Assembly: GCA_047495785.1 (NCBI GenBank)
Contig: JBLDXI010000031.1
Location: 62,001 to 126,000 of the forward strand
Origin: Lepidodermella squamata
Taxonomy: Eukaryota > Gastrotricha
Length of the DNA stretch: 64,000 nt
Reading direction: 5' to 3'
In this document: positions 23,001-35,311 of the stretch, piece by piece
How positions within the stretch are numbered: position 1 is the first letter of the stretch
Layout of the letters: each line of letters opens with the position of its first letter
The notes under the pieces: generated by a model
Database searches by the model: none
What the model was told of the DNA's origin: nothing
What the model saw: the letters and a program-made list of their open reading frames with translations, nothing else
Program-made: the position numbers and the translations under genes

Positions 23001-26000
23001 CGGCGACGCCAGGGTGACTACAGACGGCGGTTGCGATATCGTCAGCGACAGCGTCGACGGGCTCGCGTCCTCGCCGTCGTCGTCAACGTCGATCAGCGCG
23101 TCTTCGTCTACCGAATCGTCGTCGTCTGTCTCGGGCGGCACGCTGTGAAGCAGTTGTTGCTGGTGATGCTGTTGGTTCTGCTGGTTTTGCTGCTGGTGGC
23201 TGCTGTTGTAGCTGGATGACGCGCCTTCGGGTGATCGCATTTCTTCCTTGAATGCAGGCGTCGTTCCGTCGTCCTGACTCATCGACATTTCATCCATGTT
23301 GCGCCGGCCTAGAAAAATGAGAAAATTATTAGCATTTTCTATTTCACAACCGAAATTCGGGATATTTTGGGACTAAACTGTATTTGAGAATTTTAAATTA
23401 ATCAGAAATTCAGAAATTTGTATTTCCGATTTATCTGAAAATTTTGGCGGTTTCTACGAATTTTACCTGATTTTTGCGTTAATCAGAATTAATTATGGTT
23501 AATTTAGGACGCTCACTTGCATATTCGAAAAAACGGTACCTACTAATTTTCCGCTTCATCGTTGACTTGTTTTCAGCAAATTAGTCGGAAAGAAATACTG
23601 ATGGGGAAGAAATGTAATCACTGGGATAAATTGTGTTTCTTCACTCTCTGCCCGGGCTCCTCGTGCGATGACCATCCGCAACACAGGAAATGGTCATAAT
23701 CAAATAATGGCTCAAGCTGACCCCCGTCAAGCTTAAGCCCTTCGTAAATCGGGACACGGCTGTAATTAATTTACGACAGTGCCACGCCATCGTTGTTATT
23801 TCTGATTCCGATGTGTTACGATCGTTTTTTAAGCCGAGAATTATTACTTTGATCGATAACAAAATCGCAAAAATCGCAAAAATAGATTTATCAAAATCAT
23901 TAGACTTGGTAAAATTATTTTGAAAAATTCAATATTATCAGCCGTTTAATAGCAATTTTTTCAAATCGAAATAGGAAAATTCAGCCAAATTAAATCATAT
24001 CCAGATAATTCGCAACTTTTTCCGAGTTCCTGGTTCATGTCCATTTCGAATAAATGAGACCATTTTAAGGTTCATAATTCGCAATTTAGAGCTTGAGCTG
24101 TTGAAGGAGTGTCGCCGCATGTCCGGGGATGGGACATTCTGGATTTCTCCAACTCTCTTCAGCCAGGTATACACGTAACACGCCGTTACCGAGGGCGCCC
24201 AGTTCCCTGTTGCTTACGCCCTTCTCCCCTGTAAGGACGGGCCGATCTACGACAAGTTGTTTCACAATCTGCGGCTGTTAGTACCTGACTTGTACTTCGA
24301 TCAAATTACGCTCGACTTCGAGCCAGCCGCAATTGCAGCAATAGCAACAACGTGGCCGAATGCGATGATTTTGGCGTGCTTATTCCATCTTTGTCAGGTT
24401 GTGTAAAAAATTAAAATTAACGCCTGTTGTTAAATGTATTATTATTTTTTAGGCCATTTATCGCCGTGTTGTTGCCTACGGGTTGCAAGGCTTATATTAT
24501 TCCGAAGTAACTTCAAATCATCGGAACAATAATTACTTTCATCGTACCATTTTTATCTGAAACCATCGGAACCATCGGAATTAATATTTTGCTATTAAAA
24601 ATGCATTATTTCATCGGAAAAGTTTCATTTCAATAACAGTATATTCCGACACTTTAAGATACTGATTTCCGACGAATAATTATAAAGCTGTTTCAAAATT
24701 CAAACCCCGGCGCTTATTTCGAGTTGTTAGCCCTCCGTTTTTTCCTACTTCGACAGAAACAGAGCTGGTGAGTTTGCCACGACCTCGACCTCGGCTACAG
24801 ACAGTTTTGTCAACAGATGTCGATGTTAACCGACTACGACCACCACTTGGTTCAGAAACCACAGGTTCAGCTTGGGCTGGAACAAAAGCCGTACTACGAC
24901 CACACCCGCGACCACGCATAGGCTCAGCAACCAACGCTTTCAGAAACCCAGTGATTGATGAGATCGTCGGTTTTCGAGAGAAATGCAGTGAGGGCGGGAC
25001 AGTCCTATCAGTTCCTTCAGCCTTTAGCCGATTACTCAGCGATTCATTTGCACTATTAGTGCGTCATTATTATAAAATCAGAGGCGCCTTCATACCAACC
25101 CGACAGCGGACCATAGATATAAATTGGCTCGAATTACTTAATGAAGTCTTCGTAAACGTAAGGCGTTAGTAGCATTGGGAATAGCCCTAAGCTCATCCTT
25201 CGTCGATAGCCATAACACTAGGTATTGCAAAGAGAAATGAATTAATTATCGTCTGAAACCGTCGGAAATCGCCTCGTTGTAATATTTCGCCTGTTGGACG
25301 ACGGCTTCGTGGACCGCGTACCAAAGCATAATTCCACCCGCTGTACCAGCAAATTACTGACTGAAACCATCGGAAAAACAAATAAAGCACTTACTTCTGA
25401 ACCGTTTTCGGCAGTTAACTCATATGAAAGTAACACATATAGCCTTAAATCTCAAGCACGAAACACGGGATAATAGCCGCTTTGATGTAACCCCCTTGGA
25501 TGACTTTATTGTGGATCGCATCGACTTGAAAGCAATTTGAAAAGAAAATTGCAAGAAATCACCACGGTCCAAAAAGGCTTTTCTCCTTTTTCGCGGCTGC
25601 TCGTCAAATTCATAATTGATCACTTATAAGGCGACTTATCAACGATTTCGAGGTCTTCCTATCCCCATCAGCGGGTTCGAAAAAGAATTGACCGGCTCCT
25701 ACCTTCTGCCTCATCATATCGTTAGCGGCGCGCCAAAACAACCACTTTACTATTTATAGATTTTATATGGATAGTACGATCGAGAGTAGAAAAAAATCAG
25801 TGCTCAAATGGCCTATCGTACTTTATCATTACGTTCGGCGACTTCAAGTACGATCGAATGAATCATCTAAGTGGTTGTTTTGGCGCGCCGCTAACGATAT
25901 GAGGCGTAATTTCGCAAAAATGCCATTTATTATCAATAAAGCAATCTTGAAATATGACCACTAAACCCATAGAACCCCTTTCCGATGAATTAATGGCGTG

Positions 26001-29000
26001 TTCCGATGAAGTAATCGTATATTCCGATAGAATAATGCACGTTTTCGATTCCGATGGTTTAATGCGAAATTTTCTGAAAAATTGTATTTCCGATGGTTTA
26101 ATGAAAAAGAGTACGATGAAAGTTTTTATTGTTCCGATGGAAAGATGTGGGTCCATTATTCCAATGTCGTTGTTAAAAGGTGGTTTAAAATATCTGGCGG
26201 CGCTTGCCTTTTTGCCGTTAGACCGAGTATCGAGCTCCTTCTACGCACTCGACGCGCAAATTGCGAAGATCGCGGCGGAACACGAGGCGTCCGGTTTGAC
26301 CCGCCTATATACGTACTTTCAGGAAACGTACATCGGCGTGTACCATCACGGCGAGCTGACCCATCGGCCGCGCTTCGATCTGGCTATATGGACTTGCTTT
26401 TCCCGCGCTTTGGCTGGCCTGCCCCTCACGGACAACGAGGCCGAAGTGGAGCACAAAGTTTTTTAGGACTTCGTAGAAAAACCCCACCCCTCGCCATACG
26501 AGCTTCTCTCCTTCTTTTTACAAGAACAGGACCTATGTGAGAGCCGTCTTATGGCTCGCGCGGCTGGCGAGAAATATAAGCGGTCCTACCCAGCCAAAGT
26601 GAAAATTTGCTCGTCGCTTGATACTGAATCACTAAATGATTTTAAATCTTTGGAAGCGCACCTTGTGACAATTGTTTTACACTTTGAAATGAAAAAAAGA
26701 CAAAAATCGGAACATTCCCTTAGAATTGTTGACTAATTCATTTATGCTTTGTTTTGTATAAAATTTATGACTCGCTGTTTTGTTGTTTTGCTATTTTGCA
26801 TATTTGCTGTTATGTCGCTAACCCATAATGATATTAATAAATCGTCGCTGTTTTGACGCAATATGGATTAATAGCTATTACGTCGGCTGCTGTTATGCGC
26901 AAATTACATTTTCGCTGTCATGTCGGTTTCGCTGTTTTCGGTATTTGCTGTTCCGGCGGTCTACCCAATTTAGAGCTGTCCAAACCAAAATATTATCAAC
27001 AATCTGCATCTCGGGCACGTCAGAATCGAAGCTCTGACTATTGGTCTTGGGTCGACGCTACAGTCACTGAACCATCAGGTTCAAGATAGGTCCCAATAAG
27101 ATAGACTTAGTTCGATTTTTACCTGAAATTTTCCTAAAAAGAAATCCGATGCCTGGTGATTTTTTTCAAAAATTGAAATCAACTCAGATCACACCTAAAT
27201 TTTCATCCCGAAAGAGTAACAACACATAGTTTTCAATAACGAAATTTTTTCTAAAATTCTTCCTTCAAAGTATTGAATTTCATGTGATTTATCGTTAGCA
27301 AATTAATTCTAAAGTGTGCCCCTTAAGTAACATCTCGTGGCCCAAAAATTCGAAACGCTTCCAAATGCCATCGGAAAATTAAACAATTATGGGAATAAAT
27401 AAATCCGAAGAAATTTGGTCCAACCGGGCAAAATTACCGAAAATTACCGAAATAGTTACCGTTGGGTTTCCGATAAATTGTTGTATTCGATGAAATCACG
27501 GAAGAAAATTGGGTGATGCTCAAATTTTCAATTAAAAAATTATTGTTAAGACTTTTTGCAAAATTAGGAAACAGGGACAGCGATTTTTTCCTGGCAGCAA
27601 TTTTTCTATTTTTTCCAATAATTACCTGGAATAACCGATGATTTAGCACAGCCGCGTAGAATCGGCGACGTCAACAGTTTGTTCTCGGCGGCGAGGCGTT
27701 TCACATAGGCCGACGTTTCAATTTTGCGCTGCATCGAATGCCGCCCCGTCTGCACGGCCGACAGTGACATGCCGGCGGCGATGCACGCGTCGTAGCGGCA
27801 CTTTTTGCACTTCATCTGGTGCTCGCGAGTCGTACGCTCGGTAACACTCGCGTCCGGCTTCACGGCTAACAACTTGCATTTGTACGGCGTTTTTTTAGAT
27901 ATCGACCGGCGGAAAAAGCCCTTACAGCCTTCGCAAGATATCACACCGAAGTGATAGCCACTACCTGGAGAAAAATTAACAACATTTAAATGTTGAAAAA
28001 TTTTAAAAAAAATTTTAAAATCATAATTTAACCGAGTATTCAAAACGCAAAAATTTGAAGTATTTTCCCTGCATTTTTTTGATTTTTTCATGCGGTCATC
28101 TTGGATGAAAAATAAGTTATCAAAGTATGTACAGCCTAAAAATAGGCAATCAAGTACCAACAATTTCGCTAAATTGATACTCGAGACTCGAGTACTTTAG
28201 ATTAGAAATCGAGAAAATGTCCAATGTCCTAAAAGCTTCAGGTTACGAGATAAAAACGAGCCGAAATTCGATCTGTAGGTAACGCGTGGGCAAAACTTTG
28301 CCTCGAAAATAGATGTTGTACTGGTTCGATAGGACACGGATGAAATTTTTCCGAAAAATCAACGAAAAAGCCGGACATTTTTTTGACGGGTTTAAATCTC
28401 AAAGATTAGCACCAAAAATATTTTGAAATTGATCACGATATACGTCAAGCTGGGTATTTGAAATTTTCAATATACTCAATGCAATATTCTCAATGCAATA
28501 TATGAGAATGCAATATACTCAAAGTTTTGGAAAAGAACTTTCGAACAAAAATGTCTCGAATTTTAATTGCCGCTTCACAATTATATTCCGCCTGAATTCG
28601 GAAATTTTTTCGGATTTATTTTACAATTTCACTATTTTATGCTGCGTTTGTTAGGTATTTTTCTTTTTATCTTTCTTAATTTCGCATTTCAAGTTTTCAA
28701 TTTTGGCTGAAATTTCATGGTCCACTTGCTAGCTTCCAGCTGTTTTAAATAACGCTAATAACCGTCTACATCATTATCAAATGTTGTCGCGACACTATAT
28801 TATAATGCCACTCAGTACCTGCGGATGAATTATATTGAAGCATCATCGCTTAACACGGCATTACGAGCAGCTTATCAAACAATGGCGCAAGTTTACAAAC
28901 GCGACTAATGATGACTTGTTGTCCGCGCCGAGAGCGGACAGTTTCAACATGATAGCCATCTTACATTGCGTTGAAATGAAGAGAGCCGAGTGAAAAATTT

Positions 29001-31093
29001 ACTCAAGGCATGATCGATAACAATGAATAAGAGAGACAACAAGAAGAGCCTATTCAGGTTAAAGACAAATTTAGATCTTAAAATCGATGAAATTTTGTTG
29101 AATAATTAAAGGATGAAACAATGAGAAAAGGAATCAGATAATATTACAAATTCCCTTTTATTTTACAGCTATTCCTAAAAATTCATCTGGAGACGCGATT
29201 TTCGAGTGGAAAACGATTCGTAGTTTTTTAGAATATTTCTTTCGAAAGCAGTAATATTAGCGTCACATGACTAAAATCGGAGTCATTCATTTGAAAATAA
29301 TAAAAATTCGCCCTGAGTAGGTAGGATGAGAACGTAAAATAAAATGTTTTCTAGAAGTAAAAATTTTCTAAAAAATTTTAAAAAATTTAAAAATTCTCGC
29401 CTGCAAAATGAAAATAGCTAAAAATTTTAGAGAACCAAAAAAAATCCAAAAATCATTTTTCAATTTCAATTTTCGACTGTAGAAAAAAACTTACTAGAAA
29501 CGCCGCAGATTTCGCACGGAATCATGCGAACGTTGATGCGCTCGCCATTGGGCGCGTGGACGCCCGGCGTCGGCGCCAAATCGCCGCCGTCGTCCTCGCC
29601 ATTCGACGACTCATTATCGTTATTGTTATTATTATTATTATTCGAATTCAACGACATGCGGCCCAATTGCGACGAAGTGTTGTTGTGGCTACTTGCCGCA
29701 GCATTATTACAACTAGTACCAGCCGCCCCGCTATTATCACTGTTTTTATCACCAGCACCGCCGCCTAGCTGCGACACGTCAATGCCCGAGTCATCGAGGC
29801 TCTTCGAGTCGATCATCGCCGCGTGGCAGCGACGCGCCCGGCACGCCCGGCACATGTGTTTCGTCGACAGTTTTCGAGCCCGGCCGTCGGCGTTGCGGTC
29901 CGTCGCCGGGTTCGGCTGCAGCCGCACCTCAGGGCACGAACATTTCTCCGTGAAAATGCTCGAATTCGACGCCTTCGAACGCGAGTAAAATTTCTGAAAA
30001 AAAAACAAAAAATAAATTACCGCAAAAATTGTAATCAAAAACTAAAATGAAAATGTTATGAAAAAAATTATTGCAAGTTTGCATACTTAATAGCAAAAAA
30101 ATGTCCACTTCCAGTAAAAATTGGTTCCGCTAGGGCTGTGACCCATTTTTTTTCTCTCAACAACACGAAACACGGAATTTATGTCAGCCGGATTAAATCC
30201 GTCTCAAAACTTATTGTTAAGGGAGAAATGGCGATTTCTCCTAAATTTGGAGCGACATCAATCACGGAATTGAAACAAGCGTGATTTCGCGGCATCACTT
30301 CAACAATTAAGATTAATTAAATATTGATCTCAACTTCAGATTTCGCCTTCTAGATGCAGGTCTGAAGGCGTTTGCACCAGACGCATATATTGATCGTTTG
30401 TCTCATTAATTAATCAAACGTGCTATTTTTAGCTAGAATTTTTCCCAAACGTATTAAATCGATAGCGACGAATAAAAGGAACGGGCGAGAAAAATACCCG
30501 TGATGATCGATGATTTGAATAACAACGGCTAGAAAGGGACATGGGTCGCCTATTAAATGGCCATCTTTAAGACGCAAAACCCGAGGGAGATTCTAGCGAA
30601 ATTTTGAACTTGGAAAAAAAACAAGAAAGTGTGAAGAAAAAACTTCAGAATTGTCCAATTCCAGGAGAGAAATGAAAAACTATCTCAAAAGCTAATCCTA
30701 AAAAACTGGCTGCTTTTTCTGAATAAAATTCGAATAAAAACTGGAAATTATGAATTGAACTAGATGCTGAAGGTACTTTTTATGCCACCAAGAGACAGAG
30801 AAAAAATATTAAAAATATTCTTTGAATAATCAACACACCTTGCAAGCGCCACAGATAGCATTCTTGCCGCGATTTCGCCGCGCAGAAGCCGACAAGTCGT
30901 CGCTAGTTCCGGTTTCCAGCGTAATCAGCGACTCGCCGCCGACGATTTTTGCAACCGGCGGTAGTTTAAACTCGCGACAGCACACCAAGCAAACGGCTTT
31001 TTCGCCAGAACCGCCGCTGCTCATTTTCCGACCGCTGCTGCTCGAAGTATCGAAAGCACCGCCTTGGTTAGAATCGCCATCGTCAGAATCCAT
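20064..31093 (-). CDS. Nuclear receptor with two DNA-binding domains (2DBD-NR), gene B
   Basis: Seven exons: 31093-30839, 29993-29495, 27964-27626, 23308-22568, 21274-20988, 20879-20688, 20531-20064; 926 residues. DBD1: C35/C38, C81/C84 (ICGACK-KFY), C103/C105 (EKCSC), C133/C136 (MCRAC). DBD2: C245/C248, C262/C265 ([12 protein letters not shown]), C281, H300, C304, C307; the usual second cysteine of finger II is absent. Asn-, Gln- and Ser-rich linkers follow, then a ligand-binding domain ([30 protein letters not shown]). It is the upstream paralogue of gene A. The introns after CGACK and inside the GxSSSG(Y/H) stretch of DBD2 are shared, while the ligand-binding domain is cut by two introns that gene A lacks. 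Large introns host a Mutator-like transposon. Confidence 0.85.
21700..22420. repeat. Dispersed repeat family R1, copy 2
   Basis: Lies in the intron between exons 22568 and 21274 of nuclear receptor B. It shares ordered blocks with 17764-18560 and carries an extra stretch of CCGGTAAAAT/ACCGAAAATTACCG words at 22088-22135. Confidence 0.6.
24505..26165. mobile_element. Nested element with long inverted ends inside the MULE
   Basis: The left end, about 24505-24660, and the right end, about 26020-26165, are inverted relatives of one another. Both contain CATCGGAACAATAA, ACTTTCATCGTAC and repeated AAACCATCGGA words. The element splits the MULE transposase between GLQG-LYYSE and LKYLAALAFLP. The interior shows no transposase and contains a further MITE at 25714-25902. 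Confidence 0.65.
25714..25902. mobile_element. 189-bp MITE with perfect 34-bp inverted repeats
   Basis: Left arm 25714-25747 and right arm 25869-25902 are perfect reverse complements (TCATATCGTTAGCGGCGCGC and on). The interior is about 120 bp and non-coding. Perfect arms suggest recent activity or maintenance of a hairpin. Confidence 0.85.
27290..27560. repeat. Possible fragment of repeat family R1
   Basis: The stretch around 27405-27490 (GAAATTTGGTCCAACCGG, AAAATTACCGAAAATTACCG, GTTACCGTTGGG) resembles 22070-22140. It is shorter and more diverged than the other copies. Confidence 0.4.
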
Positions 31094-33931
31094 GTTGTTG
31101 TAACGAGAATTTCGTTTGAGAAAACCTCAGCGTGACATGAATGAACCAGCAGATGATATTAAAGCCTACGTATAACACGATTACAAACTTCTTGACATCG
31201 ATTTTTGTTGAAATTTTAGACGACGATGCCACGTTTGGGATAAGCTACAGCTAATTAAATCGCGTTTTACGTGATAAAAATTAACCGAGGTATGATTATT
31301 TCAAACTTGGCCAGTTTATAATAACTACAAGTTCTTACAAAGCTCTTCAGGGTCCCAAAAATAGAGCAGAGTTTTATTGTGAAAAAGCGTGTTTATCACT
31401 CCGTGGCTTGAGCTGTATGTATGTGTGTGTGGCTGGCTGGAGAGAAATAACGCAAAAACGACGAGCGAACGCACGATGAAAATGAAAGGCTTTTGCACCG
31501 CGCAACTTGCCTAGTACTCACAGTCTTATTAATGGCGCATAATAATAGAAAATGTACGTCGCCGTTGGTTATTCGCGTGATAAGCAGCACTGTATTGCTT
31601 ATACTACACGCATACAGTACAAAAACGCACTCGGATTTTATTGAACGTATTTTGCTCGTCAAGTGAAAACGGCTGTCTGTAACTGAGAAATTGCGCTAAA
31701 TTAAGGCGGATTTTTTAATTGATCGCGCAACTGTGTTGAAATTAGGTGTGTATGTGTGCTTGTCGTTAAGATAATAAAAAGCTTGACACTTAGAGCTGGG
31801 TGAAATATTTGGGACAGTTTTAAAAGCGTAGGAAGACGTCACCGCCATTTCACTAATTTTCGGAGAAATGTGTTCAATAGATGTGATTGAAAAATCGGAA
31901 ATGCGTGGAAAAAAACGTGTGCCTAAATTTGTGCCACGTGGATTTTCAGTTTATGACGACCTGAAACACGCCAACTTGTCACTAATGAGATAGGTCACTG
32001 TGATGCGAAGTCTGCTTGAGTGATTGATTATTACGCAATTCCGTCTGATTGTAAAAACAATGGGCGGGCGAACAGAAGTGGTGGTGAACTCAGAAAATGA
32101 GGCCCAATCTGCGTCCCAAAGACAAAAGACTAAGAGAGACACAAATTCTGTATCAAGTGTGCGGCCTAACAAGACTTACGTCTTTATAAAAAAATTCTGC
32201 TGCGCTTTTTAGTTAGCAATTGTAGGACTCCGCCTACTTTAAGACTAAGAACCTTAAAGAGGAACACGTTTGAGGTCATTTTTTTTTAACAGCGATTGTA
32301 TCAGGACGACTTGATCGCGAGCGGAGATTCAAGGAACTGAAGGCGAGAGCTGTCATTTGAAATTATTCTCGCGTCTACTTAACGCTGAATTAACAGAAAA
32401 AAACCACTTCGGTACTTGCAATACTAATTAGTCTGTCAACGCCTTGCTTAGCGGTGAATTAAGCTCCCAAATAGTGGGACAAGTAAAACTTCGTCAATTC
32501 TTCTAAAAAAAATATTCCAAATTCATTAAAACACAAAAAATTGTCTCATTTTCCCGGCGTTAAAAAGACACAAAAGCTAAAACCTAGCTAAATAAATTTT
32601 TCAATGAATTTTCTATATTATAGCTGGTCGACAGAACATATGAAGAGCTGGACGCTATAACGGTGAAAATTCAGCTGCCTCCTTGGCAAACAACAGGATG
32701 AAATGGAGCCAATAGAGCAACTCCAAAAAGCGGCAGTAAATAAGTTTTTATAAAATTGAAAATAATTAAAAAATTGTTGTAAATACACAGGTAAGACCCA
32801 AACTTGACCCCAACAAAATTGAAAAAACTTCTGTGACTGCATTAGTGCCCCGGCTAAGCCCTGCCGCCTCATCACCGACATTTTCCCTAAAAACTAATGT
32901 GAGCCTGTGGTTTCCTGTATTCCTTTAGGTGCCCTTGCGATCCTCGCCCTACTGAGCCCCTCCCGAGCCAGCCCGATTAATATGTAAGCTTACCGTTAAT
33001 GAATTGATCTCTGCCTTGCCTTACAGAGCCCTGAGCCTGAGCCTGAGTCGTCATGAGCCTGACCTTGAGCCTTGAGCCTTTCGGAACCTGAGCCTTGTCT
33101 GATGAGCTGGAATAGCCCTGCCTGTAAGCCCTTAATTATTGCCGTTAACCACCTTCGATAATTTTCAGCCCTACTCAATTTGCGCAACGAGCCCGAACCC
33201 TCGATCGACTTTTCTACCTTTCTACAAAAACGCACAAAAAGCCAACAAAAATCGACAAAAACTAAAATACAAAAATAAAATAATAACATAAAACTCGAAA
33301 TTATGAACTGCCTATGATAATGTTCAATTTATAAATGCTACGAGCCCTAGATAGCATGGGGGCAATATATTTTCATGCTCTGATGTCATTCATATGTGCC
33401 TATAGCGCCGGCCGGCGGAGGGCCTATATAAATAAAACTACGACATGCTAAGTTAGCCAAAGTTCGAATCATGCTTCAAACCATGCTTCAAAATTGGTGT
33501 TTGAAAATAACGTAGAAGTGCAAAATTCCTTCAAGTCGAAAAGATTCTAGGCGCGAATTTTCTATTTTTTCGCCCAGTTTCGCTCAATTTTTAGCTGTTC
33601 ATCCGAAGCTGAGAATCAGATGGAATCTGTAACCGTTTTCAGCCGGAAAGATTTTGCAATTTTCACCCTCGGCCTTCGGGAGGGCAAATCTATAGAATAA
33701 AATATTGCGCTGAGAATAGAATTTGAGAAGCTTCATTTAACCGCCGTTTATTTTCGCTTTCTCAAAGCTATTTTTTCAGCGTTCTGATTTCAAACAAATC
33801 GCGTGGAAAATCAGTGCAGCTGGAGACATTTCAGCTTTTTTCTACCTGTGGGGGCGGTTAATACCAAGATTATCTCTACGCGTAAAAACACCAAAGAAAT
33901 GTAGAGCAACAAAAAAATACTCATTTAAAAA
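31094..33931. other. Intergenic between nuclear receptor B and the Ly6-like pair
   Basis: The part next to 31093 should contain the nuclear receptor B promoter. A minus-strand frame at 32881-32618 (start MSVMRRQGLAGALMQS) could be a small exon, but no splice partner was convincing. A TATATAAA word lies at about 33425 in a GC-rich context (GCCGGCCGGCGG), some 500 bp before the next plus-strand start. A degenerate minisatellite is at 33025-33115. Confidence 0.5.
33025..33115 (+). repeat. Degenerate minisatellite of TGAGCC units
   Basis: Repeated GAGCCTGAGCCTGAG-type units with interruptions (CTTGAGCC, ATGAGCC). No frame is maintained. Confidence 0.7.
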
Positions 33932-35001
33932 ATGAAAATATTTAAATTTTCGCAATTTTTGTGTTTTATTGCTACTTCCCATGTTTCAAGCGTGATTTCA
34001 GGTAAAAATAGGCGATTCTTCATATATAAGTTCGGCAATAAACCAACATTTTTCTAGGCTACACCTGTTACACTGGAACGCGACCAGACGTTTTAGGCTT
34101 CGGCATTCCTTTACCGCTTCAAACTGAGTCAAATTGTCAATATTGCTTGGTATATAATCGATTGTCCCCAACTTTTCCAATAAAATAATTGAAAGCATGA
34201 TTTTTTCAGAAGGTCAAGGTCGAAGTGACGCCGCCTAGAAATTTTTCGATATCAAACACGTTTTTGTCATTTATAAAACCGTCTGTTGGCGTTGTTGTAT
34301 GGTCGTGCCCTAAAGTTGGCTCGACACTATCCCTCAGCCAATTTTCACCGATTTCGAATGGCATTTTGGAGGTTGTGCTCAAGTATCTGGACGATTTCCT
34401 GAGCTGTATCACCACAAGCGTGGAATTGAGACCAAAGGTACACATTTTATCAAAATTTGCATATTTTTGATATTTCACGAATTGTTTGAAAATTTAAATC
34501 CCTGTTTGTACTAAACTTTTTTCAACCCTACCCTAACGCCGTTACCCTAACCCCTAACCAGGAAAACCCCGAAAATTGGCGAAGAAGAAAAGTGAAAAAG
34601 TGCTATATTTTAGCAAGAAATAGTTAAAATATACCACATAATTATGCAAAATAGGCACTTCGTTTCCAATATTTAGATTTTATTTTATTTTTTCAATTTT
34701 TTCAAAGATCGGTGGCCGTATTTCGGTGTGTTCCTGCTGTTCGGATAAATGCAACACCGATGACAACGTTATGTGCCCTATTGTCATCACATCAGCTGAA
34801 TCCTTGGTCGACTCAGCTGTCAACGGATTGGTTAACACCGCAACAGGTGTTGTTGGCCAGGTTGTCGGTCAAGCGGTCAGCCAGGGTGTTCAAGCTATCA
34901 AAAATCCGATTTTGGCTTCATCAGCCAATTCGATTTTTCGTGAAAAATTAACAATACCAGCTGTTATCGCATTATTGAAATTTTGTCAATTTTTATTTTG
35001 A
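33932..35001 (+). CDS. Ly6-like secreted protein 1
   Basis: Four exons: 33932-34001, 34058-34149, 34210-34437, 34708-35001; 227 residues. It starts with a signal peptide (MKIFKFSQFLCFIATS). Cysteine-rich parts are YTCYTGTR, NCQYC, WSCP and the ending CSCCSDKCNTD, which fits the CC-x3/4-CN end of Ly6/three-finger domains. A Ser/Val/Gln-rich linker and a hydrophobic tail (IPAVIALLKFCQFLF) suggest GPI attachment. The next gene is a paralogue with the same first two intron positions; the intron before IGGR is found only here. A polyadenylation signal AATAAA overlaps the stop region (about 35002). Surface or secreted; ligand unknown. Confidence 0.75.
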
Positions 35002-35311
35002 ATAAAAAATTAAGATCGAATTTCGATTATTTTCATGTTAATTTCAGTAATTTCAGCGTGCCATGTAAATAGCAATTTCCGGTTTCGGCCACCCTCGGAT
35101 TCATTCTAACAGAACCACCCACATCTTTTAAACACCTTCTCATTCTTCTCCTTATTTCCAAGTCGCTGATAGTATAACGCAGGTACATGAGATGGGGTTT
35201 AAACGCCAGCGCAACTGTTAATCCCATTTTTCATAAGGATTTAGCACTGCCGCATAATATGCCCACCTTTTGTGTTATATAACGTTAAAATTCTATGTAA
35301 AACTGTGAAAA

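Larger units (their letters stand above)
24100..26740 (+). mobile_element. Mutator-like (MULE) transposon, disrupted transposase
   Basis: The central transposase part lies at about 24118-24520: GDGTFWISPTLFSQVYT, HAVTEGAQFPVAYALL, then LDFEPAA and ACLFHLCQ, with a short intron (about 24399-24452) before AIYRRVVAYGLQG. The C-terminal part lies at about 26190-26600: YLAALAFLPLDRV, LYTYFQETYIG, LPLTDNEAEVEHKVF. DGTF, DFE and the TDNEAE(V)EH motif are MULE hallmarks. Internal stops occur (in the QVYT-HAV junction and after HKVF), so the enzyme is dead. About 1.65 kb of foreign sequence separates the two halves. It sits in an intron of nuclear receptor B. Confidence 0.8.

Noticed and set aside
29524-29988. 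Plus-strand frame of 154 codons rich in Leu/Ser
   Set aside because: Antisense of exon 2 of nuclear receptor B (poly-Asn and Ser-rich linker); composition is a reflection of those repeats.
31396-31662. 88-codon minus-strand frame upstream of nuclear receptor B
   Set aside because: No start context or splice signals, and part of it is GT-rich simple sequence.
34525-34562. CCCTAAC-like words resembling telomeric repeats in an intron of Ly6-like gene 1
   Set aside because: Only a few irregular units (CCCTACCCTAACGCCGTTACC); the nematode telomere repeat is TTAGGC, and there is no array.
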